From NCBI RefSeq assembly GCF_900188335.1, contig NZ_FZOY01000010.1:62001-126000 (forward strand): 64,000 bases of DNA, written 5' to 3'. Shown one piece after another: positions 47,336 through 55,501 of the stretch (positions are counted from its first letter, which is position 1; the number at the start of each line of letters is the position of its first letter). This DNA comes from Tropicimonas sediminicola (GTDB lineage: Bacteria; Pseudomonadota; Alphaproteobacteria; Rhodobacterales; Rhodobacteraceae). A program made the translations under genes and the position numbers. The notes below the pieces were generated by a model. The model made no database searches. It was not told the origin of the DNA and saw nothing but the letters and a program-made list of their open reading frames with translations.

Positions 47336-48559
47336 TCAAACGGCAGACAAGCCGGCGTTTGTGTTCAGCAGGAATTGCCGAAAGATCGGGCTGCTGGCCG
47401 CGCCGATACCGCGGGCGTTGCCGCCGACGCTTCCGGCCTCGATGCGCGGTTCGATAAGGCCGCGCTTGTCCTGGTTTCCGAGGTAGCGGCGCACCCGGAG
47501 CACGAGTTCTTTGCGGACATCGCTCGGGAAGGCCCCGTCGATCAGGATGGCGTCGAAGTCGATCACCGAACAGATCGATAGCGAGGCCTTGGCAAGCTCC
47601 TGCGCGGTTTCACCGATCCAGGGGCTCACGTAGCGCGAGATACCGCTCCAGTCCTGCGGGAGCTGCCACATGATCTTCGGATCGAGGCCGGCCTCGATCA
47701 GGCGGGTCTCCAACAGGTGCAGGGAGGCGACGTCGATCAGCTGTTTGCTTTCACCGAGAGGACCGGTGCTGCGCATGGAGCCGAATGCGCCGGCGTTGCC
47801 CTGGTTGCCCTCGAACACGGTGCCGTTGAGCGCCACGCCGCCGCCGACGAAGGAACCAATGAAGAAATAGGCGTAGTCGCGGAACTCCTTGCCGCGGCCA
47901 TAGAGATGCTCGGCATGGCAGGCCGCGGTCGCGTCGTTCACGACATAGACGGGCAATTCCGTGAACCGGGAGACGATGGCGACGAAATCCACGTCCTTCC
48001 ACTGCCGGAAGGTCTCGGTCGGACCTTCGACAAGGTCGTTCCATTTCCAGAGTTCAAAAGGCGCGCCGATGCCGATGCCGCAGACCCTGTGCCGGAGATC
48101 CGCCGTCAGATCGCCCAGAAGGGTCTCGATCCCGTCCTGCAGGAACCGGAAGACCGGCTCCGGCAAGGGGTAGTCGTAAGTCGTGTGGAGCTGGCGCCGC
48201 ACCTCTCCCACGAAGTCGATCAGAACGAGATCGGCGCTCCGTCTGCCGATCTTCAGGCCGAGGGACAGCACGCCATTCGGGTCCAGCTCGATCGGGATGG
48301 ACGGCTTGCCGATCTTGCCGCGGACAGGCGCGCCGCGCCGGACGAGGCCATCTTCCTCGAGCCCCTTAAGGATGGTCGAAACCGTCGGGCGGGACAGGCC
48401 GGTGCGCCTGGACAGGTCCGCGCCGGAGCAGGCTTCGTGACGCTGCAGCAACGACAGGATCAGGCGCTCGTTATGGTCGCGCAGCCCGCTTTGATTGACG
48501 CCTGCGCCGCGCCCTGCACTTCGCTCTGAGGATACTGCTCCGTCCATGGCGCCGACCAT
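47336..48559 (-). CDS. frcR: ROK-family transcriptional regulator (FrcR-like)
   Basis: A 407-residue ROK repressor. The MarR-like HTH is in residues about 30-70: RLILSLLQRHEACSGADLSR, RTGLSRPTVSTILKGLEEDG, LVRRG. The sugar-kinase-like ROK domain follows, with YFFIGSFVGGGVALNGTVFE and GNQGNAGAFGSMRS. The C-x-C-G-x-x-G-C zinc cysteines expected shortly after that block are absent. The start ATG 48559 has GGGAGGGG before it. It is divergent from frcBCA; a 25-bp palindrome in between is the probable operator. In Sinorhizobium a ROK gene, frcR, flanks frcBCAK. Confidence 0.85.
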   Translation of the reverse strand: MVGAMDGAVSSERSAGRGAGVNQSGLRDHNERLILSLLQRHEACSGADLSRRTGLSRPTVSTILKGLEEDGLVRRGAPVRGKIGKPSIPIELDPNGVLSLGLKIGRRSADLVLIDFVGEVRRQLHTTYDYPLPEPVFRFLQDGIETLLGDLTADLRHRVCGIGIGAPFELWKWNDLVEGPTETFRQWKDVDFVAIVSRFTELPVYVVNDATAACHAEHLYGRGKEFRDYAYFFIGSFVGGGVALNGTVFEGNQGNAGAFGSMRSTGPLGESKQLIDVASLHLLETRLIEAGLDPKIMWQLPQDWSGISRYVSPWIGETAQELAKASLSICSVIDFDAILIDGAFPSDVRKELVLRVRRYLGNQDKRGLIEPRIEAGSVGGNARGIGAASSPIFRQFLLNTNAGLSAV

Positions 48560-48598
48560 AGGCCCCTCCCTTACCCTTGGAAAGGTAGCGAACAATAC

Positions 48599-48629
48599 TT
48601 AGTAAGTAAAGTTTACAAACTAATTGACA
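48599..48629. promoter_or_regulatory. 25-bp ROK-type operator next to a perfect -35 box
   Basis: Arms TTAGTAAGTAAA (48599-48610) and TTTACAAACTAA (48612-48623) are complementary at 10 of 12 positions around a single G. It resembles A+T-rich palindromes bound by XylR/NagC-like ROK repressors. Immediately after it TTGACA (48624-48629) is a consensus -35 for frcB; no clean -10 is found at 17-bp spacing. Repressor bound here would block RNA polymerase. Confidence 0.7.
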
Positions 48630-48744
48630 GCCGCCTCAGAATCAGGCCTTTTTAGGATCAGCTTTGCAGCGGCCCGACCGGTGCGAGCCCGGATCAGGGA
48701 GGAGCCCGATCCAGACCACGACGTCAGTTTCGAGGGAGGAAACC

Positions 48745-49755
48745 ATGAAAAAACTTATGATCACGTCGGCCTTCGCGATGGTCGCAATGGCCGGAGGCGC
48801 CTATGCCCAGACAGCGGCCTGCCTCATCACCAAGACCGACACCAACCCGTTCTTCGTGAAGATGAAGGAAGGCGCGACCGCCGCCGCCGAGGAGGCCGGG
48901 ATCGAGCTCTCCGCCTTCGCCGGCAAGTATGACGGCGACGTAGAGACCCAGGTCGCCGCCGTTGAGTCCTGCATCGCCGCCGGCGCCAAGGGCATCCTGA
49001 TCACGCCGACCGACAGCCGGGCCCTGGTGCCTGTCATCACCCAGGCCCGCGAGGCCGGTGCGCTGGTCATCGCGCTCGACACCCAGTTCGAGCCGGCAGA
49101 CGCCGCCGACGCCACCTTCGCCACCGACAACTTCAAGGCTGGCGAGCTGATTGGCCAATGGGCGGCCGCGACCCTCGGCGACGAGGCCGCGAATGCCAAG
49201 ATCGCCCTGCTGGATCTCAACGCCTCGGAGGTCTCGGTGGACTACCAGCGTGACCAGGGCTTCCTGACCGGCTTCGGCATCGACGTGAAGGACCCAAAGG
49301 ACATCGGCGACGAGGATGACCCGCGCATCGTCGGCAACGACGTGACCGACGGCTCGCCCGACGGTGGCCGGACCGCCATGGAGAACCTTCTCCAGATCGA
49401 TCCCGAGATCAACGTCGTCTACACGATCAACGAGCCCGCCGCGGCTGGCGCCTACGAGGCGCTGAAGGCCGCCGGCAAGGACGAGGGTGTGCTGATCGTC
49501 TCCGTCGACGGCGGCTGCCCGGGCGTGAAGGACGTGGAGGCCGGCATCATCGGCGCGACGTCGATGCAGTTCCCGCTCCTGATGGCTTCCAAAGGCATCG
49601 AGGCGATCAAAACCTTCGCGGAGACCGGCGAAAAACCGCAGAACTCCGAAGGCCTCGACTTCTTCAACACCGGGGTCGAACTCATCACCGACCAGCCGGT
49701 CGAAGGCCTTCCCTCGCTCTCTTCCGCAGAGGGCCTGGAGAAGTGCTGGGGCTGA
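48745..49755 (+). CDS. frcB: Fructose-type ABC transporter binding protein FrcB
   Basis: A 336-residue periplasmic sugar-binding protein. The signal peptide [21 protein letters not shown] is followed by [20 protein letters not shown], the start of mature FrcB-type proteins, and the body keeps the family blocks [37 protein letters not shown] and [17 protein letters not shown]. Sinorhizobium FrcB binds fructose, ribose and mannose. ATG 48745 has GGGAGGAAACC. A hairpin in the gap to frcC follows. Its high similarity to FrcB in recalled sequence is the reason for the symbol. Confidence 0.9.
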   Translation: MKKLMITSAFAMVAMAGGAYAQTAACLITKTDTNPFFVKMKEGATAAAEEAGIELSAFAGKYDGDVETQVAAVESCIAAGAKGILITPTDSRALVPVITQAREAGALVIALDTQFEPADAADATFATDNFKAGELIGQWAAATLGDEAANAKIALLDLNASEVSVDYQRDQGFLTGFGIDVKDPKDIGDEDDPRIVGNDVTDGSPDGGRTAMENLLQIDPEINVVYTINEPAAAGAYEALKAAGKDEGVLIVSVDGGCPGVKDVEAGIIGATSMQFPLLMASKGIEAIKTFAETGEKPQNSEGLDFFNTGVELITDQPVEGLPSLSSAEGLEKCWG

Positions 49756-49774
49756 CGCCTTCGGGATTTCAATG

Positions 49775-49798
49775 GCGGCGGCGCGCTCGCGCCGCCGC
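49775..49798 (+). terminator. Perfect 11-bp GC hairpin between frcB and frcC
   Basis: Arms GCGGCGGCGCG (49775-49785) and CGCGCCGCCGC (49788-49798) with a 2-nt centre, which in RNA opens to a 4-nt loop. It lies in a 116-bp gap after the frcB stop with no U-tract, as expected for a stabiliser that boosts the binding-protein message. Confidence 0.65.
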
Positions 49799-49871
49799 AC
49801 CCGCAACTCCCGGTTCCGGATTCTGAAGCGACTATCTGCCTGCGCACCCCGCGAGGCAGGGGGAGGATATC

Positions 49872-50954
49872 ATGTCAGACACAAGCGAACCGGCCCGCAA
49901 GGGCCAGGACTTCGAGCAGACATTGGACCGGAGCGACTCGAGGGTCGCCGAGTTCGATGCCAGGCGGCATTCGCCGATCGAAAGGGTGCAGCACGTGCTG
50001 CACGACAACCCGACCCTCGTTCCCGTGATCGTGCTGATCATCAGCCTCATCGCCTTCGGGCTGATCGCCGGGGGCAAGTTCTTCTCCGCCTTCAACCTGA
50101 GCCTGATCCTTCAGCAGGTCTCGATCATCGGGATGCTGGCCGCGGCGCAGTCGCTGATCATCATCACCGCGGGCATCGATCTCAGCGTCGCCGCGATCAT
50201 GGTCCTGATGTCCGTGATCATGGGCAATCTCGCCGTCTACATGGGCGTACCGAGCGGGATCGCGATCCTCGTCGGGTTTGCCGGCGGTGCTGCGGCGGGG
50301 CTGTTCAACGGTCTGCTGATCACCAAGATCAAGCTGCCGCCCTTCATCACCACGCTCGGCACCTGGTCGATCTTCTACTCGCTCCTGCTGTGGCTCTCGG
50401 GAGCGCAGTCCATCCGCGGCACCGATATCGACGCCAACGCCCCCTTCCTGAAGTTCTTCGGCTCCACGATCGAGCTCGGCGGGGCCAGGATCACGCTCGG
50501 CTCGCTGCTCATGGTGCTGATCTTCGTCGCGCTCTGGTACATGCTCAACAAGACCCCCTGGGGCCGCCACGTCTACGCCATCGGGGATGACAAGGAGGCA
50601 GCCGAACTGTCGGGTATCCGCACGGACCGGGTCCTGGTCTCCGTCTACATGCTCGCGGGCTTCGTCTGCGCGGTCGCCGGCTGGGCCTCCATCGGCCGGG
50701 TCGGTTCGATCTCGCCGCAGTCGTTCTACGAAGGAAACCTGCAGTCGATCACCGCCGTGGTCATCGGAGGCATCTCGCTCTTCGGCGGACGCGGCTCGAT
50801 CATGGGAGCGCTGTTCGGCGCGCTGATCGTCGGCGTCTTCCAGTCCGGCCTCCGCATGGCAGGGGTCGACGTGCTCTGGCAGGTCTTTGCCATCGGCTGG
50901 CTCATCATCATCGCGGTCGCCATCGACCAATGGATCAGAAGGGTCTCTGCGTAA
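49872..50954 (+). CDS. frcC: Fructose-type ABC permease FrcC
   Basis: A 360-residue RbsC-like permease. The hydrophilic N-terminus (residues about 1-45) is longer than RbsC, a FrcC trait. Eight or more helices follow, with the family motif LAAAQSLIIITAGIDLSVAA (about 91-110) and the loop GRHVYAIGDDKEAAELSGIR that contacts the ATPase. The C-terminal half contains YEGNLQSITAVVIGGISLFG and GGRGSIMGALFGALIVGVFQ. ATG 49872 follows GGGGGAGGATATC. The stop overlaps the FrcA start (TAATG). Confidence 0.92.
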   Translation: MSDTSEPARKGQDFEQTLDRSDSRVAEFDARRHSPIERVQHVLHDNPTLVPVIVLIISLIAFGLIAGGKFFSAFNLSLILQQVSIIGMLAAAQSLIIITAGIDLSVAAIMVLMSVIMGNLAVYMGVPSGIAILVGFAGGAAAGLFNGLLITKIKLPPFITTLGTWSIFYSLLLWLSGAQSIRGTDIDANAPFLKFFGSTIELGGARITLGSLLMVLIFVALWYMLNKTPWGRHVYAIGDDKEAAELSGIRTDRVLVSVYMLAGFVCAVAGWASIGRVGSISPQSFYEGNLQSITAVVIGGISLFGGRGSIMGALFGALIVGVFQSGLRMAGVDVLWQVFAIGWLIIIAVAIDQWIRRVSA

Positions 50955-51736
50955 TGTCCGATCAGACACCAATCGTTCAGGGTCGCAACATCGTGAAGCG
51001 CTACGGCCACGTGACCGCGATCGACCATTCCGACTTCGAGCTGCGCCAGGGCGAAATCCTGGCCGTCATCGGGGACAACGGCGCCGGCAAGTCTTCGATC
51101 GTCAAGGCGATCTGCGGGGCCGTCACGCCCGACGAGGGCGAGATCCTCATCGAGGGCAAGCCGGTCCACTTCACCTCGCCCATCGAGGCACGGGAGATGG
51201 GGATCGAGATCGTCTACCAGACGCTCGCGCTGTCGCCGGCGCTCTCCATCGCGGACAACATGTTCATGGGCCGCGAGATCCGCAAGGAAGGCTGGATGGG
51301 CAAGTGGTTCCACATGCTCGACAAGAAGAAGATGGAGGATTTCGCCCGCGACAAGCTCACCGAGCTCGGGCTGATGACCGTCCAGTCCATCTCCCAGCCG
51401 GTCGAGACGCTTTCCGGCGGCCAGCGCCAGGGCGTCGCCGTGGCCCGCGCCGCGGCATTCGCGACGAAGTTCATCATCATGGACGAGCCGACGGCCGCGC
51501 TTGGCGTCAAGGAGAGCCGCCGGGTTCTGGAGCTGATCCAGGACGTCAAGGCGCGGGGCATTCCGATCATCCTGATCAGCCACAACATGCCCCACGTCTT
51601 CGAGGTAGCGGACCGCATCCACATCCACCGCCTCGGCAAGCGGCTCTGCACCATCGACCCGAAGGACTACACCATGTCCGATGCGGTTGCCTTCATGACG
51701 GGCGCCAAGGAGCCCCCCGAGCAGCAGGCAATGTAG
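50954..51736 (+). CDS. frcA: Fructose-type ABC ATPase FrcA (single domain)
   Basis: A 260-residue ATPase with one nucleotide-binding domain, unlike the tandem RbsA. Walker A is GDNGAGKSS, the Q-loop is VYQTLALSP, signature LSGGQRQGVAVARA, Walker B FIIMDEPTAALG and the switch His in LISHNMPHVFEVA. The last two letters of the frcC stop merge with its ATG at 50954. A strong hairpin follows. The fructokinase gene frcK of the Sinorhizobium cluster is not next; a gamma-glutamyltransferase gene on the opposite strand follows. Confidence 0.92.
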   Translation: MSDQTPIVQGRNIVKRYGHVTAIDHSDFELRQGEILAVIGDNGAGKSSIVKAICGAVTPDEGEILIEGKPVHFTSPIEAREMGIEIVYQTLALSPALSIADNMFMGREIRKEGWMGKWFHMLDKKKMEDFARDKLTELGLMTVQSISQPVETLSGGQRQGVAVARAAAFATKFIIMDEPTAALGVKESRRVLELIQDVKARGIPIILISHNMPHVFEVADRIHIHRLGKRLCTIDPKDYTMSDAVAFMTGAKEPPEQQAM

Positions 51737-51763
51737 ACCCGTGCAACCGGTCCAGCGGATCGC

Positions 51764-51791
51764 GCCAAAGCCACCAGCATGTGGCTTTGGC
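51764..51791 (+). terminator. Strong 11-bp hairpin after frcA
   Basis: Arms GCCAAAGCCAC (51764-51774) and GTGGCTTTGGC (51781-51791) pair perfectly around a CAGCAT loop, 27 bp after the frcA stop. The following AATTTG has only a short T run, but position and strength fit the end of the frc operon and the convergent ggt gene. Confidence 0.7.
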
Positions 51792-51978
51792 AATTTGCGG
51801 CTGATGATTTCGGCCGATTGTTCGGGCGTCTGACCCCGAATGCCCTCGCCCGGCATGGCCGCCCTATGACCGTTCGCCCCCCCGACGTGCATCTTCGCGG
51901 TCACATGCGGCGGCTTGGAGTGGGCGACGCCGGGTCCCCGCCAACCGGAATGGCTTCCCGGTGCCGTGCCTTCTGCGC

Positions 51979-53568
51979 TCAGAATCCAGCGGCCTGGCCG
52001 TCCTTGCGGGGATCGGAGCCGGCGGCGTAGCCGCCGCCCGGCAGGCGATGCACCAGTTGCGCGCCGCCGAAGCTGAAGGCGTTGTCGGGGGCCTGCACGG
52101 TGATCTGGTGACCGAGAGCGCGCAGCCCCTCGACGATCTCGGGGGACAGTCCCGGCTCGCAGGCGACTTCCAGCCCGCTCATCATCCGCCACCGGGGTGC
52201 GTCGGCGGCTGTCTGCACGTCTTGCCCCCAGAGTTCGGTGCGGAGCAGCAGTTGCACGTGCCCCTGGGCCTGGATCGGGCCACCCATCATGCCAAAGGCC
52301 ATCAGCGGCGCGCCCTGCTTCATCGCGAAGCCCGGGATGATCGTGTGGAAGGGCCGCTTTCCGCCACCGACGCAGTTCGGGTGGCCGGGAATGGTGTTGA
52401 AGCCAAGGCCACGGTTCTGCAACGCGATGCCGAGGCTCGGCACGGCCACCCCGGAGCCGAACCCCGCGTAGTTCGACTGGATGAAGCTGACCATCATGCC
52501 GGAGGCGGCCGCCGTGGCCAGCAGGACGGTGCCGCCGCGTTTCGGCGCGCCCGGCCCGTGGTCGATGGCCCTCTCAGGGTCGATCAGCGCGGCGCGGGAC
52601 TTCAGGTAGTCCGGGTCGAGCAGCGCGGTTTCATCGACCTCCGTCATGTGATCACGGTCCGCCACGTAGGCATGCAGGTCGCGATAGGCGAGCTTGATCG
52701 CCTCGATCTGCAGGTGCACGGCGGCCAGGTCGTCCGGCCCGTGCTCCCGGATCGTGGTGTGCTCGAGGATGCCGAGCGCCATCAGCGCGGCGATGCCCTG
52801 CCCGTTCGGCGGGATCTCGTGCAGCTCGACATCGCCGAAGCGCTGGCTGATCGTGCCGCACCAGTCGGCGCGGTGGCTGGCCAGGTCCTCCAGCGTCATG
52901 GCGCTGCCGTTGGCCCGCAGGAAGGCCACGAGTTCCTCGGCGATCTCGCCCTCGTAAAAGGCCCGGCCGGCGGTTTCCGCGATGGCGCGCAGGGTCCGCG
53001 CGGCGCCCGGGTTGCGGAAGCGCTCGCCCGGACGGGGCACCTGCCCGCCGGGCATGAAGGTCTCGGCGAAGCCGGGTTGGCCGGACAGGATCTCGGCGTC
53101 CTTGGCCCAGGCCCTGGCGACGACCGGCGAGACGATGAAGCCCTCTTCGGCATAGCGGATCGCGGGGGCCAGCACCGTGGCGAGGTCGAGCGTGCCGAAC
53201 CGCTCGGAAAGCGCGGCCCAGGCACTGACCGCGCCGGGAACGGTCACGGTGTCGATGCCGATTTCCGGCATGCCATCGGGAAAGCGCTCCGGCGTCCAGG
53301 CGGCTGGCGCGCGGCCGGAGGCGTTGAGCCCGTGCAGCGCCTCGCCGTCCCAGAGGATGCAGAAGGCGTCCGACCCCAGCCCGTTGCCCGTGGGCTCGAC
53401 AATGGTCAGGACCGCGGCCGTGGCGATCGCGGCATCGACGGCATTCCCGCCCTGCTGCAGGATACCCAGCCCGGCCTGCGTGGCCAGCGGCTGCGAGGTG
53501 GCGACGACATTCTCGGCCAAAACCGGCGAGCGGCGCGACGGGTAGACGGGATCGTGGCGGAACTTCAT
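51979..53568 (-). CDS. Gamma-glutamyltransferase family protein, no signal peptide
   Basis: A 529-residue Ntn-hydrolase precursor. Large-subunit blocks are VVATSQPLATQAGLGILQQG and GGNAVDAAIATAAVLTIVEP; the processing site is at the threonine in PKRGGTVLLATAAASG (Thr347), giving a small subunit that includes SFIQSNYAGFGSG and GGGKRPFHTIIPGFA. The family transfers or hydrolyses gamma-glutamyl groups (glutathione) or acts as cephalosporin-type acylases. It lacks an export signal, unlike periplasmic GGT, so a cytoplasmic role is likely. It is a single transcription unit, convergent with frcA. Confidence 0.88.
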   Translation of the reverse strand: MKFRHDPVYPSRRSPVLAENVVATSQPLATQAGLGILQQGGNAVDAAIATAAVLTIVEPTGNGLGSDAFCILWDGEALHGLNASGRAPAAWTPERFPDGMPEIGIDTVTVPGAVSAWAALSERFGTLDLATVLAPAIRYAEEGFIVSPVVARAWAKDAEILSGQPGFAETFMPGGQVPRPGERFRNPGAARTLRAIAETAGRAFYEGEIAEELVAFLRANGSAMTLEDLASHRADWCGTISQRFGDVELHEIPPNGQGIAALMALGILEHTTIREHGPDDLAAVHLQIEAIKLAYRDLHAYVADRDHMTEVDETALLDPDYLKSRAALIDPERAIDHGPGAPKRGGTVLLATAAASGMMVSFIQSNYAGFGSGVAVPSLGIALQNRGLGFNTIPGHPNCVGGGKRPFHTIIPGFAMKQGAPLMAFGMMGGPIQAQGHVQLLLRTELWGQDVQTAADAPRWRMMSGLEVACEPGLSPEIVEGLRALGHQITVQAPDNAFSFGGAQLVHRLPGGGYAAGSDPRKDGQAAGF

Positions 53569-53850
53569 CTGGCGTCCTTTGGAAAGGCAGTTTCACGTGG
53601 CCCGCTTTCGGACCATCTGGCGCTGCCGAAGCGAGCGCCGCTCCGCCTCTATAATCAGGACGCAGGGCGCGGGACAGCGCATCACCGACCGGGCGCATGG
53701 CATTCCCGAAAAGCCGGTCTCGATCCGGTCGGTGTGCCTGCGGCGACATCACGTTAGATTGTGCTGGCTCGACGGTTCGTTGGCCAATAACCTGCCGCCG
53801 TGCGGATCAATTTTTTGCCGCCTACAGGTCGAGGAGGAGCTTGGCCGAAC

Positions 53851-55500
53851 ATGTTGTTGAAGAGATTTCACCGCCCATCCACCGGTCCGCTCCCGCGGTT
53901 CATCCTGATACCGGGCCTCGCAGCCCTGAGTGCCATCGGCTTGGCGCCAGCGCCGGTCGCTGCCCAGATGCTGGTTGGCGACGGAACCGTCACCTGCGGG
54001 GCAGATCATCTTGTCGAGAGCGGCGACACCCTCAGCCGGCTCGCCGAACGCGCTTATGGCGACCCGCAGCTCTACGGTTTCATCGCCGACGCGAACTGGG
54101 ACGCTCTCGGCGGAAACATCGAGAACATTGCCGTCGGCATGTCGCTCGCGATTCCCTGCGTCGATACGAGCGGCGAGGTCCTTTCGGTGGCGCAACGCGC
54201 CGAGATCGCGGAGTCGCTCGAGGAGGTCATTGCCGTCGAAGGGGTGCTCACCCCCGACGAACTGGACATCCTCTTCGGACCGGTTGCGCTCTTTCCCGAC
54301 CCTGTCCTGACGCCCGTGCTCGTCGCCGTGACCTTTCCGCTCGACGTGGTAAAGGCGGGCCGTTTCGTGGAGGAGACGGAGGCGCTGCCGGACGGGGAAC
54401 GCGCGTCGCAGGCGGCGGACCAGCCCTGGGACAGCAGCGTGCGCGAACTCGCCGCCGGTTTCCCCGACCTGGTGAACCGGATGAACGAGAACCTCGACTG
54501 GACCGAACAGTCCGGGGAGGCGGTGGTCGCGCAGACGGACGGCGTGCTGGATGCCATCCAGCGGCTCCGCCAGAAGGCGATCGACAACGGGTACCTGGTC
54601 GACAACGACGCACAGGTCGTGGAGCAGCAGGGCGACACCATCGTGATCAACCCGGTCAGTCCGGGCGTCGTCTACGTGCCCGTCTACGACAGCCAGGTCG
54701 TCTATACCACGCAGGTGGTCGATTACCCTCATTACCACTACGGGCCGGTGTACGACGATGATGACTGGGACGAGGTGATCATCGGCGGCGGCATCCTTCT
54801 TGGCGCAGCAATCATCCTCGACGAGATCTTCGACGACGATGACTGGGATGGCTGGGGCGACAGGGACGAGATCGACTGGGATCGCGGGGACATCACCATC
54901 GACCGGGGCGATATCGACATTGATCGCGGCGACATCAACATCGGCGGCGACGGCATCACCATCGGCGACGGGGACCGCCCACAGATCGGGGATGGCGACC
55001 GTCCGCAGATCGGCGATGGCGGCCGGGTGAGCATCGGAGACAGCGACCGCCCACAGGTCGACCGTGGCGATCTGGAAACCGTGCGGGAGGGCCTGTCGAA
55101 CGGCGACCGGCCTGCGGCAGGAACGCTTCCGGCCAACCGCGCCTCGATCTCCAGCACGGCAAGCCGCGAAGCCGCCCGCAAGAAGATCGAAGCGCGGAAG
55201 TCGACCGGAGTGCAGCCCGCGCAACTGACGGCATCGAGACCCACGACTTCGCGCCCATCGCTCGCGCCGGCGCAGCAGCGGGTGCCGAACCGCGCAACCA
55301 CGAGCCGGCCAACGACCAGCCGCGCGGCGACGGTCAGCCGGCCCTCGGCTCAGCGCATGCCGACCGCGCGGGCGCCGAGCCGGTCCAACACGTTCAGCCG
55401 GCCATCCGGCGGCGGCCGCGCTGCCGCGGCGAGCAGTCGAGGCAGGGCCAGCATGGGAGCGCGCGGCGGTGGCGGCCGCGGTGGTGGCGGGAGACGCTGA
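53851..55500 (+). CDS. Exported LysM plus DUF3300 protein with repetitive acidic/basic tail
   Basis: A 549-residue envelope protein. A signal/anchor (about residues 14-39, ending PAPVAAQ) is followed by a LysM peptidoglycan-binding motif (HLVESGDTLSRLAERAYG with IPC, about 50-103). The DUF3300 region spans about 120-305 (VLTPDELDILFGPVALFPDP), then a hydrophobic stretch (VIIGGGILLGAAIILDEIF). A repetitive part rich in Asp-Arg-Gly-Asp follows, and a long Ser/Thr/Arg/Pro-rich tail ends in Gly-Arg. Start ATG 53851 has GGAGGAG about 11 bp upstream. One base separates it from the DUF2950 gene, a pairing seen elsewhere. Molecular function unknown. Confidence 0.83.
   Translation: MLLKRFHRPSTGPLPRFILIPGLAALSAIGLAPAPVAAQMLVGDGTVTCGADHLVESGDTLSRLAERAYGDPQLYGFIADANWDALGGNIENIAVGMSLAIPCVDTSGEVLSVAQRAEIAESLEEVIAVEGVLTPDELDILFGPVALFPDPVLTPVLVAVTFPLDVVKAGRFVEETEALPDGERASQAADQPWDSSVRELAAGFPDLVNRMNENLDWTEQSGEAVVAQTDGVLDAIQRLRQKAIDNGYLVDNDAQVVEQQGDTIVINPVSPGVVYVPVYDSQVVYTTQVVDYPHYHYGPVYDDDDWDEVIIGGGILLGAAIILDEIFDDDDWDGWGDRDEIDWDRGDITIDRGDIDIDRGDINIGGDGITIGDGDRPQIGDGDRPQIGDGGRVSIGDSDRPQVDRGDLETVREGLSNGDRPAAGTLPANRASISSTASREAARKKIEARKSTGVQPAQLTASRPTTSRPSLAPAQQRVPNRATTSRPTTSRAATVSRPSAQRMPTARAPSRSNTFSRPSGGGRAAAASSRGRASMGARGGGGRGGGGRR
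54880..55060 (+). repeat. Coding repeats for D-R-G-D and I-G-D-G-D-R-P-Q segments
   Basis: Successive units encode DRGDITI, DRGDIDI, DRGDINI, then IGDGDRPQ, IGDGDRPQ, IGDGGRVS and IGDSDRPQ. The DNA units vary by synonymous changes, so the amino-acid pattern is conserved more than the sequence. It makes a stretch of alternating acidic/basic residues likely to be flexible. Confidence 0.8.
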
Positions 55501-55501
55501 G

